Positions 1-14,700 of a stretch of 64,000 nucleotides of DNA are shown in pieces (the first letter of the stretch is position 1; each line of letters starts with the position of its first letter). Source of the DNA: Ignelater luminosus (lineage: Eukaryota; Arthropoda; Insecta; Coleoptera; Elateridae); assembly GCA_011009095.1 (NCBI GenBank), contig VTPC01000415.1, forward strand, positions 182,411 to 246,410, given 5' to 3'. The position numbers and the translations under genes are program-made. Under the pieces are notes generated by a model. That model saw nothing but the letters and a program-made list of their open reading frames with translations. It did no database searches and was not told where the DNA came from.

Positions 1-1432
1 GAAATAAGTATCATCCCTTTAATAGATGATGGGGACATCAATACAAACAAAAAAAGTCTTATTTCTTAAAATAATTTTTCCAGGAAAAAATTTAATAAAA
101 CTAAACTTTTACTTGTCATTACTCAATAACTAATAAAAATCTTACTTTGAAACCTTGTCAGAAGGTAAATTTGTAAATATAATAATTTAGACATAAAAGA
201 ATAAATGCATCAATAAAATACATTAATTAAGTTAATAGGTTGAAAAACAAACCATTTCATTAATTCTGCAAATTATGTAGTTCCAACAGTAAACATAAAC
301 ATTGAATTTTAACTCAATATCTTTATAGCATGCTGATATGCAAGTTTTTCAATTAACACAATCTTCAGTGGTGCAACTGACATGAGATGAGTTTTGGATA
401 ACCATTGTTTTTATGGAATGTAATTTAAAGCAATACTTTTGTCTTTAGTAGTCACCATGAATTAAGATATATCAAATAACTTTAGATGGTGTTGGGGTAT
501 TGAAATGTTTAAAAATAAAATACAAAGGAAACACATCTCCTCGTTAGCCAAAAGAAGCAACTATGTAACTTATTTATTTTTAGTTTATTTTTATTTCAAT
601 TATTTATTACAAACCAATTATTCATTTAAAGCTAATCTTTATGTAAATACTACGAGAACAAAGTCAAGTTTAAAACAATTTTTATACTAGAGTTAGGTGT
701 TGCTAAAATAAAATAAATAGTGCCAATGATTTCAATCTCTGTAATCCCTGATATATGAAGACAAGTGTAAGCCAGTATTATCAAGGTTTTAGTGCTGCAC
801 TGTTGATAGATATTTTAAATTCTCTTTGGCATTTTCTTGAAAATCACAAGAGATAGAAAAGGATTTTACTCACATTTTTGTTTCAGTTGACCTTCCGTAT
901 CATCTGTTTAAAGAGCAGCACTTATTTCTCTTGCACCTTGTGTATTGTGGTAGATTTAAACATTCTTATCCTAATCTGAACATTATAAAGTATTATTTGA
1001 TAAATGAAATTTTAAAGTTAATACCTCATTTATGAGAATTCCAAAGAAACTCTGAAATACATATCCCTGATTAAGAATGGAACTTGTATTATTAGTACAG
1101 GACTATGTTTGACAACATAACTGTACAGGGGCGTCAAAAATCTATCAGTCTCTAATAATACATCTGAGGGTGAATGTTTCTTTCTTGTACCATTGTTAAA
1201 TTTACTTAAATTAGTGTTTAAGCCTTTTCTAAGGCTTTTAATCTTCTTTAAAGTATGTTGTTTAGCATTTCAAGATTTTGCCGGTTCTTTTTTTTTTACT
1301 TCCTCTTATTTAAATTTGTTTCTATAGCTACCATAAATAAAAATTTTAATGGATATCGTTCACACAAACTAGTTGCAAAACATGCCACTTTTAAAAGGAA
1401 TTAAATAAATCCTTAAATTGTGTTTATTCAAG

Positions 1433-1612
1433 CCTTACTATAAGTACAGGGTTGCAAAGCTTTACCGTAGTTTTATTGAGAACAAAGATGACATTTCTGA
1501 ATGGTCTTCAGCACCTGGCCAGGAAGTAACAAGCGCTTGTTTTGTGATAAGAAGGTTTCTCGAAGGAAAACCAAATGTTGATTTTAAACATTATTATAGT
1601 TTAGAACAATAA
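1433..1612 (+). other. Unassigned ORF, possible exon or gene fragment
   Basis: An open frame of about 59 codons begins after an AG at 1431-1432 preceded by a short T-rich run and ends in TAA. The peptide is lysine- and aromatic-rich (contains ...KLYRSFIENKDD... and ends ...HYYSLEQ) with coding-like composition, unlike the low-complexity ORFs nearby. I do not recognise the family. It has no in-frame ATG at its start, so it would need an upstream exon. It could be an alternative terminal exon of the surrounding gene, a processed pseudogene piece, or chance. Confidence 0.2.
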
Positions 1613-1904
1613 ATAACAGATCTATTGTGTAACCATAAAAAGCAATCTAAAATTACTGACTTTTGTAAAAACATAATTTTAATTTAATTTATGGGCATTG
1701 TAATTAAATTAGATTTAATAATTGTTCAATAGATAATTAATACAGTATCCTTACTTTTATTTTACTTGAAGCTGTGATAAATAACGCTGAAAGTTTTATA
1801 GTATAAATCTCAAGCAATGTGCAATAACCTCAATTTGTCTTGCAGAATTCTGACAATCCTAAAATTGGTTAATGGAATATACCGGTTATTGGAATAATAA
1901 TAAA

Positions 1905-2310
1905 ATAAGTTTTTTTCACGTTCGTGAAAAAAAGTGCAACATTTTTCATTAATTTTCGTTTATAAAGGATGCGTTTGTTTCATCGCGATAGAAGCGTGAA
2001 AAAAAGTGCCATAACGGTTCATTTTTTCACGCATTTGAGTGAAAAAAAGTATCATAACGTGTCATTTTTTAACGCAAAATATTTAAAGACATAGGAGGCT
2101 GCCACTGGCATTTGTCAGAAATTAGAATGCATTGATGTGACGCATCGAGAAAGCCGTTATTGAAGTAGGTAGTTCTTGATTTTTATTACGAACGTGAAAA
2201 AAGTTTTGTATGCAATTCGTGAGTAAAATTACTTTTTTTCACTCGGCGGATTTGCGCACTCGCCTACGGCTCGTGCGGCAAACTTTCCTTCTCGTGAAAA
2301 AAAGATACAC
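1905..2310. repeat. Block of repeated GTGAAAAAAAGT motifs in both orientations
   Basis: About seven copies of GTGAAAAAAAGT or a close variant occur in both orientations, including a head-to-head palindrome at about 1909-1935 (T-run CACG TTCGTG A-run). Between them lies a GC-rich stretch near 2246-2280, unlike the surrounding AT-rich intron. Clustered sub-terminal motifs with a base-composition shift suggest a decayed transposable element; the family is not identified. Confidence 0.45.
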
Positions 2311-2544
2311 TTTACTCACTTGTTGCATAAATAACTATTACTGTATTCAATTACATCAAATTATGGTGGGAGAAAAGTGTTTTTGTTGCTTAATGAACCT
2401 TTTTGAGTATTTTTAAGGTTACAAAAAACAAAAATTTGTAATTATGATTAATGACGTGTTGAGTATTTTAACCTTCTTAGTAATTATTTAATTAAGCTTT
2501 GATACATGATAATAGAAGATTTAGCTTTGCTTAGGGTAGGACTT

Positions 2545-2612
2545 TAGTAACTCAAGTGGCAGAGTGATGGTTTGGTGAACCAGAGATGTGGATTCGAATC
2601 TCACATGAAATC
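2545..2612 (+). repeat. tRNA-like sequence with pol III A/B-box resemblance
   Basis: An A-box-like GTGGCAGAGTGATGG near 2556 is followed about 35 nt later by a B-box/T-loop-like GGATTCGAATC at 2590-2600. A possible anticodon arm lies between, but no 7-bp acceptor stem closes and the T-stem has a mismatch. It is therefore better read as a degenerate tRNA or the head of a tRNA-derived SINE than as a functional tRNA gene. Confidence 0.3.
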
Positions 2613-2779
2613 TAGATTTTCTGTTTTACAACTTTAAAATTAATTTACTACATTATTCAGTTATCAATAGAAATGTGTTACGTTCAAATACATTTTTGTA
2701 AAATTTCACCTTGACTTACACCGTATAAAATATAACACAGTGTGTTTACAAAATTATTTTCACTATTAATCTGTTTTAG

Positions 2780-3307
2780 GGGCAACTTCACCAACTCCTA
2801 GATCAAATTTAGAAAGGTATGACACAGCATTTGATCCATTCCGACATCAAAGTTCACCGGCTGCTGCCCCCATTTCCATTAACAATAATAGTTTTGGATT
2901 AGGTACAGGACAACAAATGGCTGTTTTAAGTAAAAGTCCGACGCCCGCCGAGTTACAGGGTAAAGACAGTAAAAATGTAGAAATTGCAGAAGTTATCGTT
3001 GGTGCTATTTTGGGTAAGTTAATTTATTGCGATGCTATTTATATAACAGTAAACTGATAATCATGTTATGATTTTAATATTAGGTCCAGGAGGGCGTTCA
3101 TTAGTTGAAATTCAAAACATGAGCGGTGCCAATATTCAAATATCGAAAAAAGGAATTTTTGCACCGGGCACACGTAATCGTATAGTTACTATCACCGGAA
3201 ATCCTAACGCTATAAATGCAGCACAGTACCTCATTGAGCAGCGCATTTCTGAAGAAGAAATAAAACGTGCACGCAACAATACTCTAAGCACTCTGGGTAT
3301 ACAGTGA
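2780..3307 (+). CDS. ps: RNA-binding protein Nova/Pasilla, last two coding exons (KH3)
   Basis: Two exons, 2780-3013 and 3084-3307, join in frame across a 70-bp GT-AG intron and end at TGA 3305-3307. The first encodes a Ser/Pro/Gln/Asn-rich linker and the start of a KH domain ([15 protein letters not shown]). The second completes it with the GPGG loop, the core ANIQISKKG and a C-terminal helix ending STLGIQ. Spacing and motifs match the third KH domain of Nova/Pasilla, nuclear regulators that bind YCAY clusters in pre-mRNA and control alternative splicing, largely in neurons. KH1, KH2 and the N-terminus lie upstream of the window. The exon junction falls just before the GXXG loop. A very long gene-free stretch follows. 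Other poly(C)-binding KH proteins are less likely. Confidence 0.93.
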
Positions 3308-6300
3308 TAGTATCATTTTACTTCAATGTCATCGGCCGTCTTTAACAGGTACAGAGAGCAGAAGTTATTAACTTTTTTAACTGTGCTTCACATTTCTTTT
3401 ATCCATTTGTCTGCGTACGTAATGAAATTATGCGTTTATCAGCTGTACAGTATGTACAGTCTATCAAGTCAAAAATTCACCACACCATTAGGAAAATTAA
3501 GGAATCGTTTTTGTAGTTACCTACTTACCAACCGCATTTTACCTATTTACGTACATTTTAAATTAACTGTTGGAAACAGTATAAGAAACTGTCGTAGTCA
3601 TTTTTTTTTTGTAATTTGTAATTTTTAATATGTGTTGTATATAATTTTTGTTGTGTGGGGTAAAGTTAATTTTTTTTGTGTTAATTTTATAAAAGTTATC
3701 TTGTATAACGAACTGAAATTGACATATATTTCTGGACCAAACCGTTCGTTATCCGAGAATCTTTTTTATTCATGTATAACTTTTGTAAATAATTGTTGAG
3801 GGGAACATTAAATATTGATTTATTTGTTTGTTTATTTGTGCAGTTGTTGGGTTTCTAAAATTATAAAATTTGTTGAAAATCATTTCATCGTGAATCATTA
3901 ATTGTAAAAAAGTTTACATTTTCATTATTTTTAATGTTTAATAATTTTTTATTTTTAGATGATATATTTAATTATGTATAAAAATTTAAACTTGAAAATT
4001 GTGATAAATCTGCGTTACTAACTCTGATGTCTGTACCTCTCATTTATTTGAGGTAAAGAGTTATTTTTTCCTGTTAACTATTAAGTTTGCGAATTTATCG
4101 GACACACAATATGCTAAAAATAAAAAAAAATATTAATATATATTTCAACAGGTATTATAAATTTTTATTTAAAAAAAGACAATTAGTAGTGATGTATATT
4201 AAAAAAGAGAAGTTAAAAGTTTTAACCATGCTAACTATTTTTGATGTCTTGAAACTACACGTCCTAGTAATCAAAAATACATATTTTTTAATATTTAGTT
4301 TGAAGGCAAAAGTTATATATTTTATAGTAACAAAACTGTCCTCAAAACGAGTTTGTTTTCTACTTTTGATTCTAGTTGGTGTAAGTAGCATCATCCATTA
4401 ACTGAATATGTTCTCTCAAATTTACAGTGATTAATATTAAGGTTGAGGTTTTCATGTTGCATATATATATTAAAAACAAAAAAAAAAAATTTAATCCAAC
4501 TTTTCATATCGTGGTTTAATTCTTAAATAATTATATTATTACAATTTAATTCAATATTTGTCCAGAAAATTTCCCTAAATCTTTGGACACTTCTAGTGGT
4601 TCGGAATTCACTTTAAATTATAGAATACTCTTGTACTTGTATCTGCCGAAATTGTTATAACACGAGTGTAAGGGAAACATCAATGTCCTGTAAAGGATGT
4701 GGTACGTTAGTAATGCTTGTAGAATAATCTAATTCTAAAAACTTGTTTGTAAATAGTTATAAAAACATTTAAAATGTTATAAAAATAATAAAATTTAAAA
4801 GATGTATTTAATTACAAGATTTATAATTACTTTGGGTTGTATTATGAATGATCTATTAAATTTAAAAGATGTTTTAATATATGTCTATTAAAAAAGAGAC
4901 AAAGACAATTTGTTAGCTTAAACTGAAGATTACTAATGGTTGCTCTGGAAATTAGTAAATCAATAATTTAATAAATCATTGGAAATAAGCTGCATACAGT
5001 AACACAGGGTATCTATGAAGTTAAATGCAAGCTTGCATGTAGATATTTATGAAACCCAAATCATGCCAATTTTTTTTATAATACTTCTATTACATAAGAG
5101 AACATGCCAAGTTATAATGTCAGCATTTTTTTTATGCACCACCATACATTGTGATTTCACATTACTTATGAGCAATTTAGGTAAAGAATTTGGTGGAAAT
5201 CAAACACCTAAAACTTCCTAACACAAGAAAAAAATTGCAAAAATAACTTGTTCAAGTCAAAATGCCTGCAGATCATAAACCCATACCTTTTTGTTGATGT
5301 TATTTTTATTTGTACTTGATAGAAGAAAATACTTGTCAATATTAAGCATAAATCCTTAATTCTGTCTTTTTGATGGAATACTTGAAAAATTGGATATTTT
5401 GGTTGTAAAATTGATAATAAAAGGGGTCAATTCAGAAAATATCACTTGCATATAAAGAAGCCTTTCATAATTACTAATATTGGATTAATGCCACTCCCTC
5501 TATTTTACTCGGAGTGCATTCTTTAAGTGATTTTTGAATGTAGCCCAGCACATACATACAGTTTTCAAGCTTAATAGACTGATATGTATATGTCAAATCT
5601 TCATTGTCAAGGGGACATTCTTTTCTTCATCTAAAAACATTGCGATGATGTAGCACTTTAATATTGCTGTTGTGATATAATCATACAGTGAGAGAACTTA
5701 TGCAGTTTATGGTTGGTAATCTAAACTTGTTCTTTAAAATATTTGTTTTGCATAATGAAATGGACAAATCATTTAAATTTTTCTTTGAGAGGATGATTTT
5801 AATAGAAAGTTTTTAAAATAAATCTAGTACAATTTCTGTGATTGGTATCAAGTTTTATATAAAATATACTAATAGTGAAATTTACTGTCATTATTAATAT
5901 TATTGTACCTGTTGTTCGCCTGATTCATATATTAAAAAAAAGATATTGTTACACTTTGGCTGGCCAAAGAACCTAGCACTTTCTACATAAATATTATAAT
6001 AATAAATAACATTTTCGCCATCTTAGTAACTCGTTACCAATCATGAGATTTATGTGTGTGCGAGATTCTGTTGGTATCGCTGGTTTTTATGTGGACGAGA
6101 GCATGACATTGTATATAGTCATAGTGATAGTCACTCTATTTATCACCTGACTTTTGAGCTGTTATTCCTTCTTATAGATCTATATTAATATATACAAAAT
6201 ATATACAGAGGTAAATGTAACTAAAATTATATATTGTTGTTATCGCATGTTGTTAATATTGTTAATGTTTGGACTTGTGCAAGACAATGTTTAACATAGC

Positions 6301-9300
6301 CGTTAACTAATCGATGCCGTTGCTAATTTAACATGCGTTAACTGCATATGTATATATAGGGTTTTCGTTTTTTTATTAATTTTTAAGTGTCGTTACTATT
6401 TTTAAAAATAGCAGATTATAAAAAGAAATATTTAGAATGATGTTAAAGTAATTTTTTTTATTTAATAATTGATAAAATTGGCAAAAGAAGATAATGAAAA
6501 AGGTAAAGAAGATTTCTATTATTTGTATAAAAATGCATATTAATTTACATTCCCAGAGAATAAATTTGTATTGTTACACTTACAAATCATCACTCTTATT
6601 GAATAAGAAGTAGAATCATCAGGAAACTTATATTAAACAAGTATGTTTGACAAATCGTTGCTGAAAATTTAAAGTGTTATTCTTAAGATGCTATTCCATT
6701 TAACAAATATACTGCAACCAAATTAACAAAATTCTTTACTTTTTGATTATGCTTTTATATATCAATTACAAATAATGCTAAAAAAGCCTTGTAGTTTGGA
6801 AAGGTGCTACAATAATTGACAATACTTAGAAGTAGCCTCATTGTTTTTATGTTTAATTATTATAGAGCTAAAAGAATCAGAATTTTATTGTTGTTAATAA
6901 ATATCATCACTTTTACAAAATTAACCGTTTTAGAAATTCTAAAGATTCGATATTGGATGATTTGAATTAGTCCATTGTAAATAATTAAAAGTGTAATTTG
7001 CTATTTTTAAAATAAATTTTGAAGATTTTATTTAGTATAATAATTTTAGATGTAGATCTATGCAGGTCATAGAGTTTTTTTATATAATATATATTTGTAT
7101 ATGAAATATGGTACCACTGTGGCATTCCGTATTGTTTATTGCTGTGCTTAATTGAGTCATAATAATTTAAATAAATACAGAGTATTTATTTTTCAACTGT
7201 AAGATAATCGATAATGAAGAGATGTATAAATTTATTATAATAGAGTAATCTTTATTTTTTTATTAAAACAAATGAGGAAAAAATCGATTGTTGACGGCAA
7301 AGTTAAAAAATTGCGAAGCCATACAAAAAGCATAGTTTTCATTGTCTAAATGTATGTGATCACTGTAGTTTGATATAGTTTTACGACGTTAGGATGTTAC
7401 GTCGAATGTTATATTCTACATTTTATTATTATTCAACAATTAAAGTACGCTTTATCACAAACAGAATCAAATTTGCAAAACAAAGTACTAAAAATATCTG
7501 TTAATGTTAATTAAAAAAAAGGAAGTAGATGATTCTAAATTCTTCCGTTAAAATATCTAATCAGTTTCGTTGCCTCAATCTTTGATATATACACTTTTCT
7601 GTACAACATTTTACTATTGCTGTGATATCCACAACTGATTTTGGTGCAGCGCTTCGTTTGTTGATATCTTGCCCCCGAAACATGAGTATATGTGCAATAT
7701 TGCATTTGTTATTTGTATGTATATGTGGCCAATGTTGCTTTATTTGTTGATGTGTTGCAAGCCATCAACAGTCGAATGCGCTTGCAATGGCCATGAATTT
7801 TTAGCTAGAAACATTCATATTTACAGATTTTATTTTGTTCGGATTGTGTGTATACATTTTTGCTTGCCATGTGTGGTAATCCTAAAAATTTTCGTAGCTT
7901 GTCGCAATGGTGAATTCTTTCAATAAACTAAAACATCACTAATGAAATAGATTTTACCATTTTGACAGGCGTAATTAGATATTTTAATAATATTATCATT
8001 ATTATGATTATTACTATTATAAGTATGTTAGGTTGATCAGCCAGTTTATTCAATTTCATTGATTTGATGTATATATTTTTATTTTTGTTAACATCATGTA
8101 CATTTTGTTTATATATATAGCATTATACATACTTTATTTTTATATCAAATGATTGGCATTTCTCATCGTTTCATTATAAATTCTTGTTTGCTCATAATTG
8201 AATCTTTGAAATTGTAAGACATGTTTTTTATATATTTATGAATTTGTATATTGTTATGTTGGCATTAATTTAGCATAACTTTTTAAAACTTCTTTTAGTA
8301 CGAATAATGCTTCTTCTCGGAATGTTAAAGAAGTTAATGTGACATCTTCAAATCAAAAAATCCTCATACTAACAGTAGAAATTTTTTTACTATTAGTTTA
8401 ATTTTTCAATTCAGAACAACTCTTTATTATTATTATTATTGCAACATAAAAATGATGTCATTGCTAGTTTATGTAAAAAGTATAGTTAAATTGTTTGAGT
8501 AAGAAAGTCAAAAGTGAGTTGTAGGCCTCTCCAATATGCCGTCGAAATAAAAAAATGGCTGTTTACAATATCATAACTGTGCATTCCTGGCAGTACCTTT
8601 CTCATTTTTTTTTTTATTGTATGGTAGTTTTATCAGCCTAGACGAAGAATGTTTAACAATGTTTAAACACTACTTGTTTTGTACAACAATGCTCCATCGG
8701 ATAAAGTTACTTTACAGATACTAAATATGTCTTGGAGAGGCCTATAATTATATTCTAAGCAATCAATCTAATATACACCCTAGGTTGTAAAATAGATGCA
8801 GTATTTCACCACATTCTTATGTGTTTTGTTGTCCTTTTCTGTTTAGCCAAGTCTTGAATTGGATTTAAATGATGATTTAATATTTTTGATTGCATATTCA
8901 ATGGATTTACTTTATCATTAGCTAAGTATATGGTATTATAGTGTTTGATTTAAAACTAATACTAATATGCAAATATGGTAAAGTATATGAGGATTTTCTT
9001 TCATTTGGAGGCGTCATAATATGCTCAATGTCTTAGTTACTTGTTATTGTCTTGTAACCAATTGTATATTTATACTTTTTTACAATGTTTAAATATCTAA
9101 TTAATTGTTGTATACTTCTAAATCTCAACTCTTATTAGTAATTCTTTTATATTGTCAATAAGGTTATTATGAGAAGTTGCATTATTTATTTCATTACATA
9201 ATATCTAGTTTAGTCTGCAGTAAAGATAACTGTGGTATTAAAAAAAAACCCTATAGGTAATACATAAATACATTTTATTAGAATAAGTAATTTATGGGGC

Positions 9301-11324
9301 TAATGGTGCAGGTATAAATATTACTATAAGATATGGAAGTGTGGGTGTGATGCAATGGTTTTACGGGGTCATCAGGATCTCGTTATTGATAAGTTACCAT
9401 AATTATTGAGTGTTTCTTGCACTTTTGTTTTTTTTGTGATTGTATCAACAGGTATGATCATCCAAACATTTTATAATTGCACATTTTATGAGTTAATTAC
9501 TATTATAATTATTCATGTTTTTTTGTTGTTATTGGTGGTAAAACCACACTAAAAAAAAACAAAGATATGTATAACGTTGTAGTGATTCATATGAAAATTA
9601 TGTTTTTTGTCTATTGCTACCTCGTCTTTCATGTTATCTATGAGGCGCTTAGAATGTTGTAAAACTGTACGCTTAAATGTTAAAAACAAACTTTGCATAA
9701 TTTTTATGCTGAATCATTACAGATGTTCCTGTCTTTTCTTAGAAAACTTTACTATTATAATTAGGGCTGCCAAATGTAGTCCTCTAAAAATGTTGTTTTT
9801 TAAAAAATTTTGGTAACACGGGTTTGATGTTTGTTTCTACGTATTTATGGTGAGTTCTTATTTTTCTTTTTTTTTTTGAGATTTTTGAAGTTAAGGACAT
9901 GCACTCACTACAAACTGTGGTATTTGAGGTTTTTATGTGTTAACTATCTACATTATTATGTTATTAGAGTAGATGATAATATATACCATTGTTTGTAGTT
10001 CACGATTTTAAATTAGTTAGTTCACAGCATTGTCAACCACATTATAACTCAATAAAATTCATAGTGCCATATATCGTATTATTCATGACTCCTCATTTTT
10101 TACGCAGATACACTACACACATTATTTTACCATTCTCCATATTCGTTGCCGCCGTCCTCTCGTTTAATCACAATCTTTTATTAAGTTCCTACATGAATCA
10201 TAAAAGCTACTTGTGTTTTTTTTTTAATTTTTTTGTTTGCTAAATAGTATTGAAGTTAATAGAAAGTACTAAAAGCGTTTGAAGTGCTTAGCTTACATCA
10301 TAAGTTATTATATCAAACGAGGTGTTAAATGTAACATTAATCTATAAATGTTTTTTGTGTTTTAATATGTTTCGATATAGGGTGCTAAAAGTATTTACAT
10401 ACTGTGGAAGTTTATTCTTAATTATCATTCTTATTTTGTTTAGTTTATCGTTTTTCAATTTCTTCATATTCAAAATTGAATGCATATTGTTTTACATAAA
10501 GAGTAATAGCAACAAATTTTAATTTTACTTGAATTCATATAGAAAGTAAATGAAAGACATGCACTCTCAGTATAATATTGTCATAATGGTTAATATATCA
10601 AAAGAATTATTATACCTATTCTGAAAATCTGTTAGTTAGCTATATGCTTTACCAACAGTATTTCAAGATGTTTATTGCAGGATTTCAGATGAGATAATCA
10701 TAATATGGAAGTACATGGTTATTGTATTTAATGCAGAACGTGTAGATTTATATAAAAATGCATCAACATCAATGTGCATTACATAAATACGCATAGAATG
10801 TAGTGCAGACATCTATTTTAAATTTGTATACTTAATATCTGTATAGGCAGAGTTGCACATGACACCTCTAGCGATTTACTTTGACTGTCAAATTATCTTA
10901 GATTTAAGTTAATATTATTACTATAATATAATAAGGAGGAAGAAGGAATGCATGTTTTGTTGTGTAGTAAATTGTCATAACTATAAAAAAAAAGCAAATG
11001 ATAATGTTCATTCGTATTCCTTCTCAAATAAATTCCATGAAAGGAAGTGATGCAGAATATGAATAGTCAATTAATAGATAAAAGCAAGACAGATTTTACT
11101 CTTTACTTGCACTAAATGTACAAAATACTATTATTTATGCAAAAAGATATCACTATCATATGTCTAGTATTCGATAGCAACTTAGATAGTTTAAATTCGA
11201 AGAGTTAATACATTTTTTCTGTATTCATTATAACCTTAGAGGAAAGAAATCTCCTGATGAAAACAGTCCAACATATATACCAACAATTCTTCCGACAGAA
11301 GGCAGCAATGAGATGGGCATCTGC

Positions 11325-11705
11325 TTAGAATTCTCTTTTTCTGAAATCAAAATTACCTTTTTTGAAATGAAAGTTATATTTGCTTAAATCGAAGCTACTT
11401 TTTCTGAAATTGAAACTAAAAAACTCTGAACATGCCATTGTACTTTGTACTTCTTTGACGTTAATTATATGGCATGACTCAACTAATCTTCCTTTTTCTA
11501 AAATAGATGTAGTACCTAAGATTTCAAAATTTTTTTTTTGAAAACCTGTCTTCAATACTACTCTGTTACTACCATTGTTAACAAATATTATATGCACTGA
11601 TGTTTGCAAAATATTACAAATCAGATTAGTATACGAAATATGTATAGTCATTACTAGGCTACAATCTTTAATTTTATACAGGATGTATTGTAATATATCA
11701 TTCAA
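11325..11705 (-). other. Unassigned 126-codon ORF with a short C-terminal repeat
   Basis: This is the longest antisense ORF in the gene-free stretch. It runs from ATG at 11705 to TAG at 11325. The C-terminal 30 residues repeat a Phe-x-Phe-x-Lys/Arg pattern (NFRKSSF, HFKKGNF, DFRKREF), mirrored by an imperfect tandem repeat in the DNA at about 11332-11430. I recognise no family and see no splice partner or promoter. A transposon fragment or chance ORF is likeliest. Confidence 0.15.
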
Positions 11706-14700
11706 GCCTTTAGATGGAACTCTTTCAACTCAAAATAATTAAGAAGGTTCAAAATAACATAAATATCTAAGGCACTTTTTCTAAGATGAGTATACAGGAT
11801 GTCAAAACTAAACTTTTGCATGTTTATAATCATCAGGTTTCTGCTTATTTTACAAAATATTGGATGCCCCTTATCAGAAGGGGAGAATAGGGGGAACTGT
11901 AATCCATGTTTTGTTATTTTAAATCTTGCTCTTAATATGGTGAAAAAAGTTATTTCTGCATATTTTCATGTGATGCATCATTATTGTGTAAAACCAACAA
12001 AAAGGGTGCTCTAGTCAAATTCCCAAAATTTAATCCTTGTATTAAAAAAATATTGCACTGTTAAGTTTAAATGAAATTTATAATTAGAGTATTTAAATTA
12101 GGTTGCATTGATTTGATTAATAAGTGAAAAGCTAACTGTTGCAATTTTGAGACGAATAAGAAAGAATATTTAATGATGCTGTTAATTCTCAAAGAGAAAA
12201 CTGTTGATCAAGTTTCTTTTCATTTAGCACCTTATATTAATACATTTTATTAACACAACACTTATTTTCACTTCAAGTATTAGATATATTTCCATTTTAC
12301 TTATTTTGTAAGTTAACATTATTATAGAAATGTTACTGTTAACATAATACAAGATTCCTAATGCTCTACATGCATAGATCACCAACTTATTATTTTCTTA
12401 TCTATCACTTGTCTTTTATGCAATAAGATATTTAATTATATATAAATAATTTTTTTCTCTCGAATGGAAGCCTTTGAATATTATAAAATAGAAGTTTCCT
12501 AGATGAGTCAATAGTTAATTGGATGAAAACACTGCCCTTCTTCACCTTTTATAGTAGTTAAAGGTGGGGATGACAGATTTTATTCAATTAGAAGCTTTTC
12601 ACGTTTACCTTAATATATTACATAATATATAATAAAAACCATCAATGTCGTGTATTTATTGCAATAAAAAGTACATCCATTTTTAGAGTAAAGAACCATG
12701 ACAAAAATGAGAAATAAAATGGGAACTCGACTGTCTGTGATTACATTAATCATAAAAGGTGATAATTCTACATTTTAATCTTCTCAGTAACAATTTGTTA
12801 GTGCCTTTCAATAAACGAATTACTAATATTTTGCCTTAATATTAATCATGCTATGTACGCAATTTCATTTTTAATAACATCCTGCTAAGCACTTTAATAC
12901 GCTTTTATCATGACTGGTAATAATTCTTTTTATAGTTTAATATTTATTTTTTTTTCTTTAAGTAAATTCCACTTCAGTTAAAATTCGTACAAATTTTTGT
13001 GTGTTATTATCCGTCCATTTTAACTTTTATAAATTAGCTTGATGATGATGATGATGTATTCTAGTCAATTCGAAATTTGTATTGAAATTAGGTTTTTAAT
13101 TGTAGAATTTAATTTGTTAAAAATGTGTATTTTAGGAAAAGAGAACAACAATAAAAAGTCTGAATAAAACAACTTATTTCATAAAAAACATATTTATTAA
13201 AAAGCTTTCTACGAAGTAATATATAAAAAATATTTCCCACTCACCACAATTTTTTTATAATGTTTCAAGTATCAACAAATTTTATAAACTACGACTTTTA
13301 TTATATAATAAAGCAACTACTACAACAAAAAAATAAAAGCAAGACACAATATCATTATTATTAATTTTTTCTTTTTTTTCCTTCTTTTTTGTTTTCTATT
13401 TATCTGCAATAAATCTTGAGTTATGTTGGAATTTGTAACAAAAGTACTTGTACACATGCAAACAAAAAGATTCCATAAATTTACAACAGTAAAAAACGTC
13501 GTAATACAAATTTTGTAAGTACACTGACACCGTGATTTATTAGTTGTCTTCCAAATATCAACATATACTAGTAAAGAAGAAATAATTAGTTTTTTTTACG
13601 TAATCAAAATAATAAATGTAAATATAAAATAAGCTTTAAAAACAACATAAAAGCAACAAGCAAAACAAAGCAATTTGTACTTTTCTTGGCAGAAGAAATG
13701 TAACCCTTTCAATAGCTTTTAAAATGACATTCAAGATAAAAGAACGATCTAAATTAAAAGTAAGTATATGCTATAGATTTATAGAAGATTTAAGACAGTG
13801 ACCGAAGGTAAGTAGTACTTTTCTTTATAGTGTATACAGTGAACTAGAAATACAAGAGTCCATAAGAACATATAAAAGAGAATGATATTTACATTCGTGA
13901 AAATGAGATGCCAATAGTTACGATATTTGAGTGGCGAACTATTGCAGTCATACTTTCTCCATTTTAAATTAAGATAACACCAACTAACATACTACAATCA
14001 CCCAATTATTATTGGACTTTTATTTCAACATCACTTGCTTCTAGGCTGTATATTCTTAAAGTGACTTATAAATTATAGTCCACTGTCTTATTGTTTAAAT
14101 TATGTCTAAGGGATATTAAAACATTAATTTTAAAATTCTCGGTAAACAGCAATCAATATTTTTCCAAATCATGAATAAAATCAAAAAAATTTCAAATATC
14201 ATGTCAATTAAATTTGTAATAAGCTTTTAAACTTTTATTTGATATTTCTCCTGTTCAATACTCAATAATTACTTACAGGTCTAAAACTATTTTACTGATT
14301 TTCCGTTATAAAAGACTGCAGAATCATTTTAATTTCTATAGCTTAAATGAACACATTCTTGTCATTGTTTTAGTTGCTGGATGCTTTTGCAGTGGCCTAT
14401 TTACAAATTCTGTTTTTATTAGAAAATATTTTTCGAACCTAAAGTAATATTCAAAAGAAAAAGTAACCGGCAAAATTTTGTTTTGGTGCAACTATGCAAC
14501 ATTCAGTTTCTTACTGGATTAGGGAAAATAATGTTGCAGATAAATTATTTCAAATACAACATTTTGACACAAATACAGATTCTTAGACTTTAAAAATATA
14601 ATTCTCTATAACAAGTTGAAAATGGGAGGTTATAAATACAAAAGTGATCAAGATGTTAATCATTCCAACATTTTGATGTGGCTTCAGTTCTGTTGATTTG

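Larger units (their letters stand above)
1..2779 (+). other. Intron (partial) of the Nova/Pasilla gene
   Basis: This stretch precedes a spliced KH-domain exon whose acceptor AG lies at 2778-2779, so it is read as intron of that gene; the upstream exons are outside the window. It is AT-rich. It contains a short unassigned ORF (1433-1612), a block with repeated GTGAAAAAAAGT motifs (about 1905-2310) and a tRNA-like pol III box pair (about 2545-2612), listed separately. No other coding exon is convincing here. Confidence 0.6.

Noticed and set aside
4087-4401. Overlapping ORFs on both strands in the ps downstream region
   Set aside because: Low-complexity Lys/Ile/Phe/Leu peptides from AT-rich DNA, without splice partners or conserved motifs.
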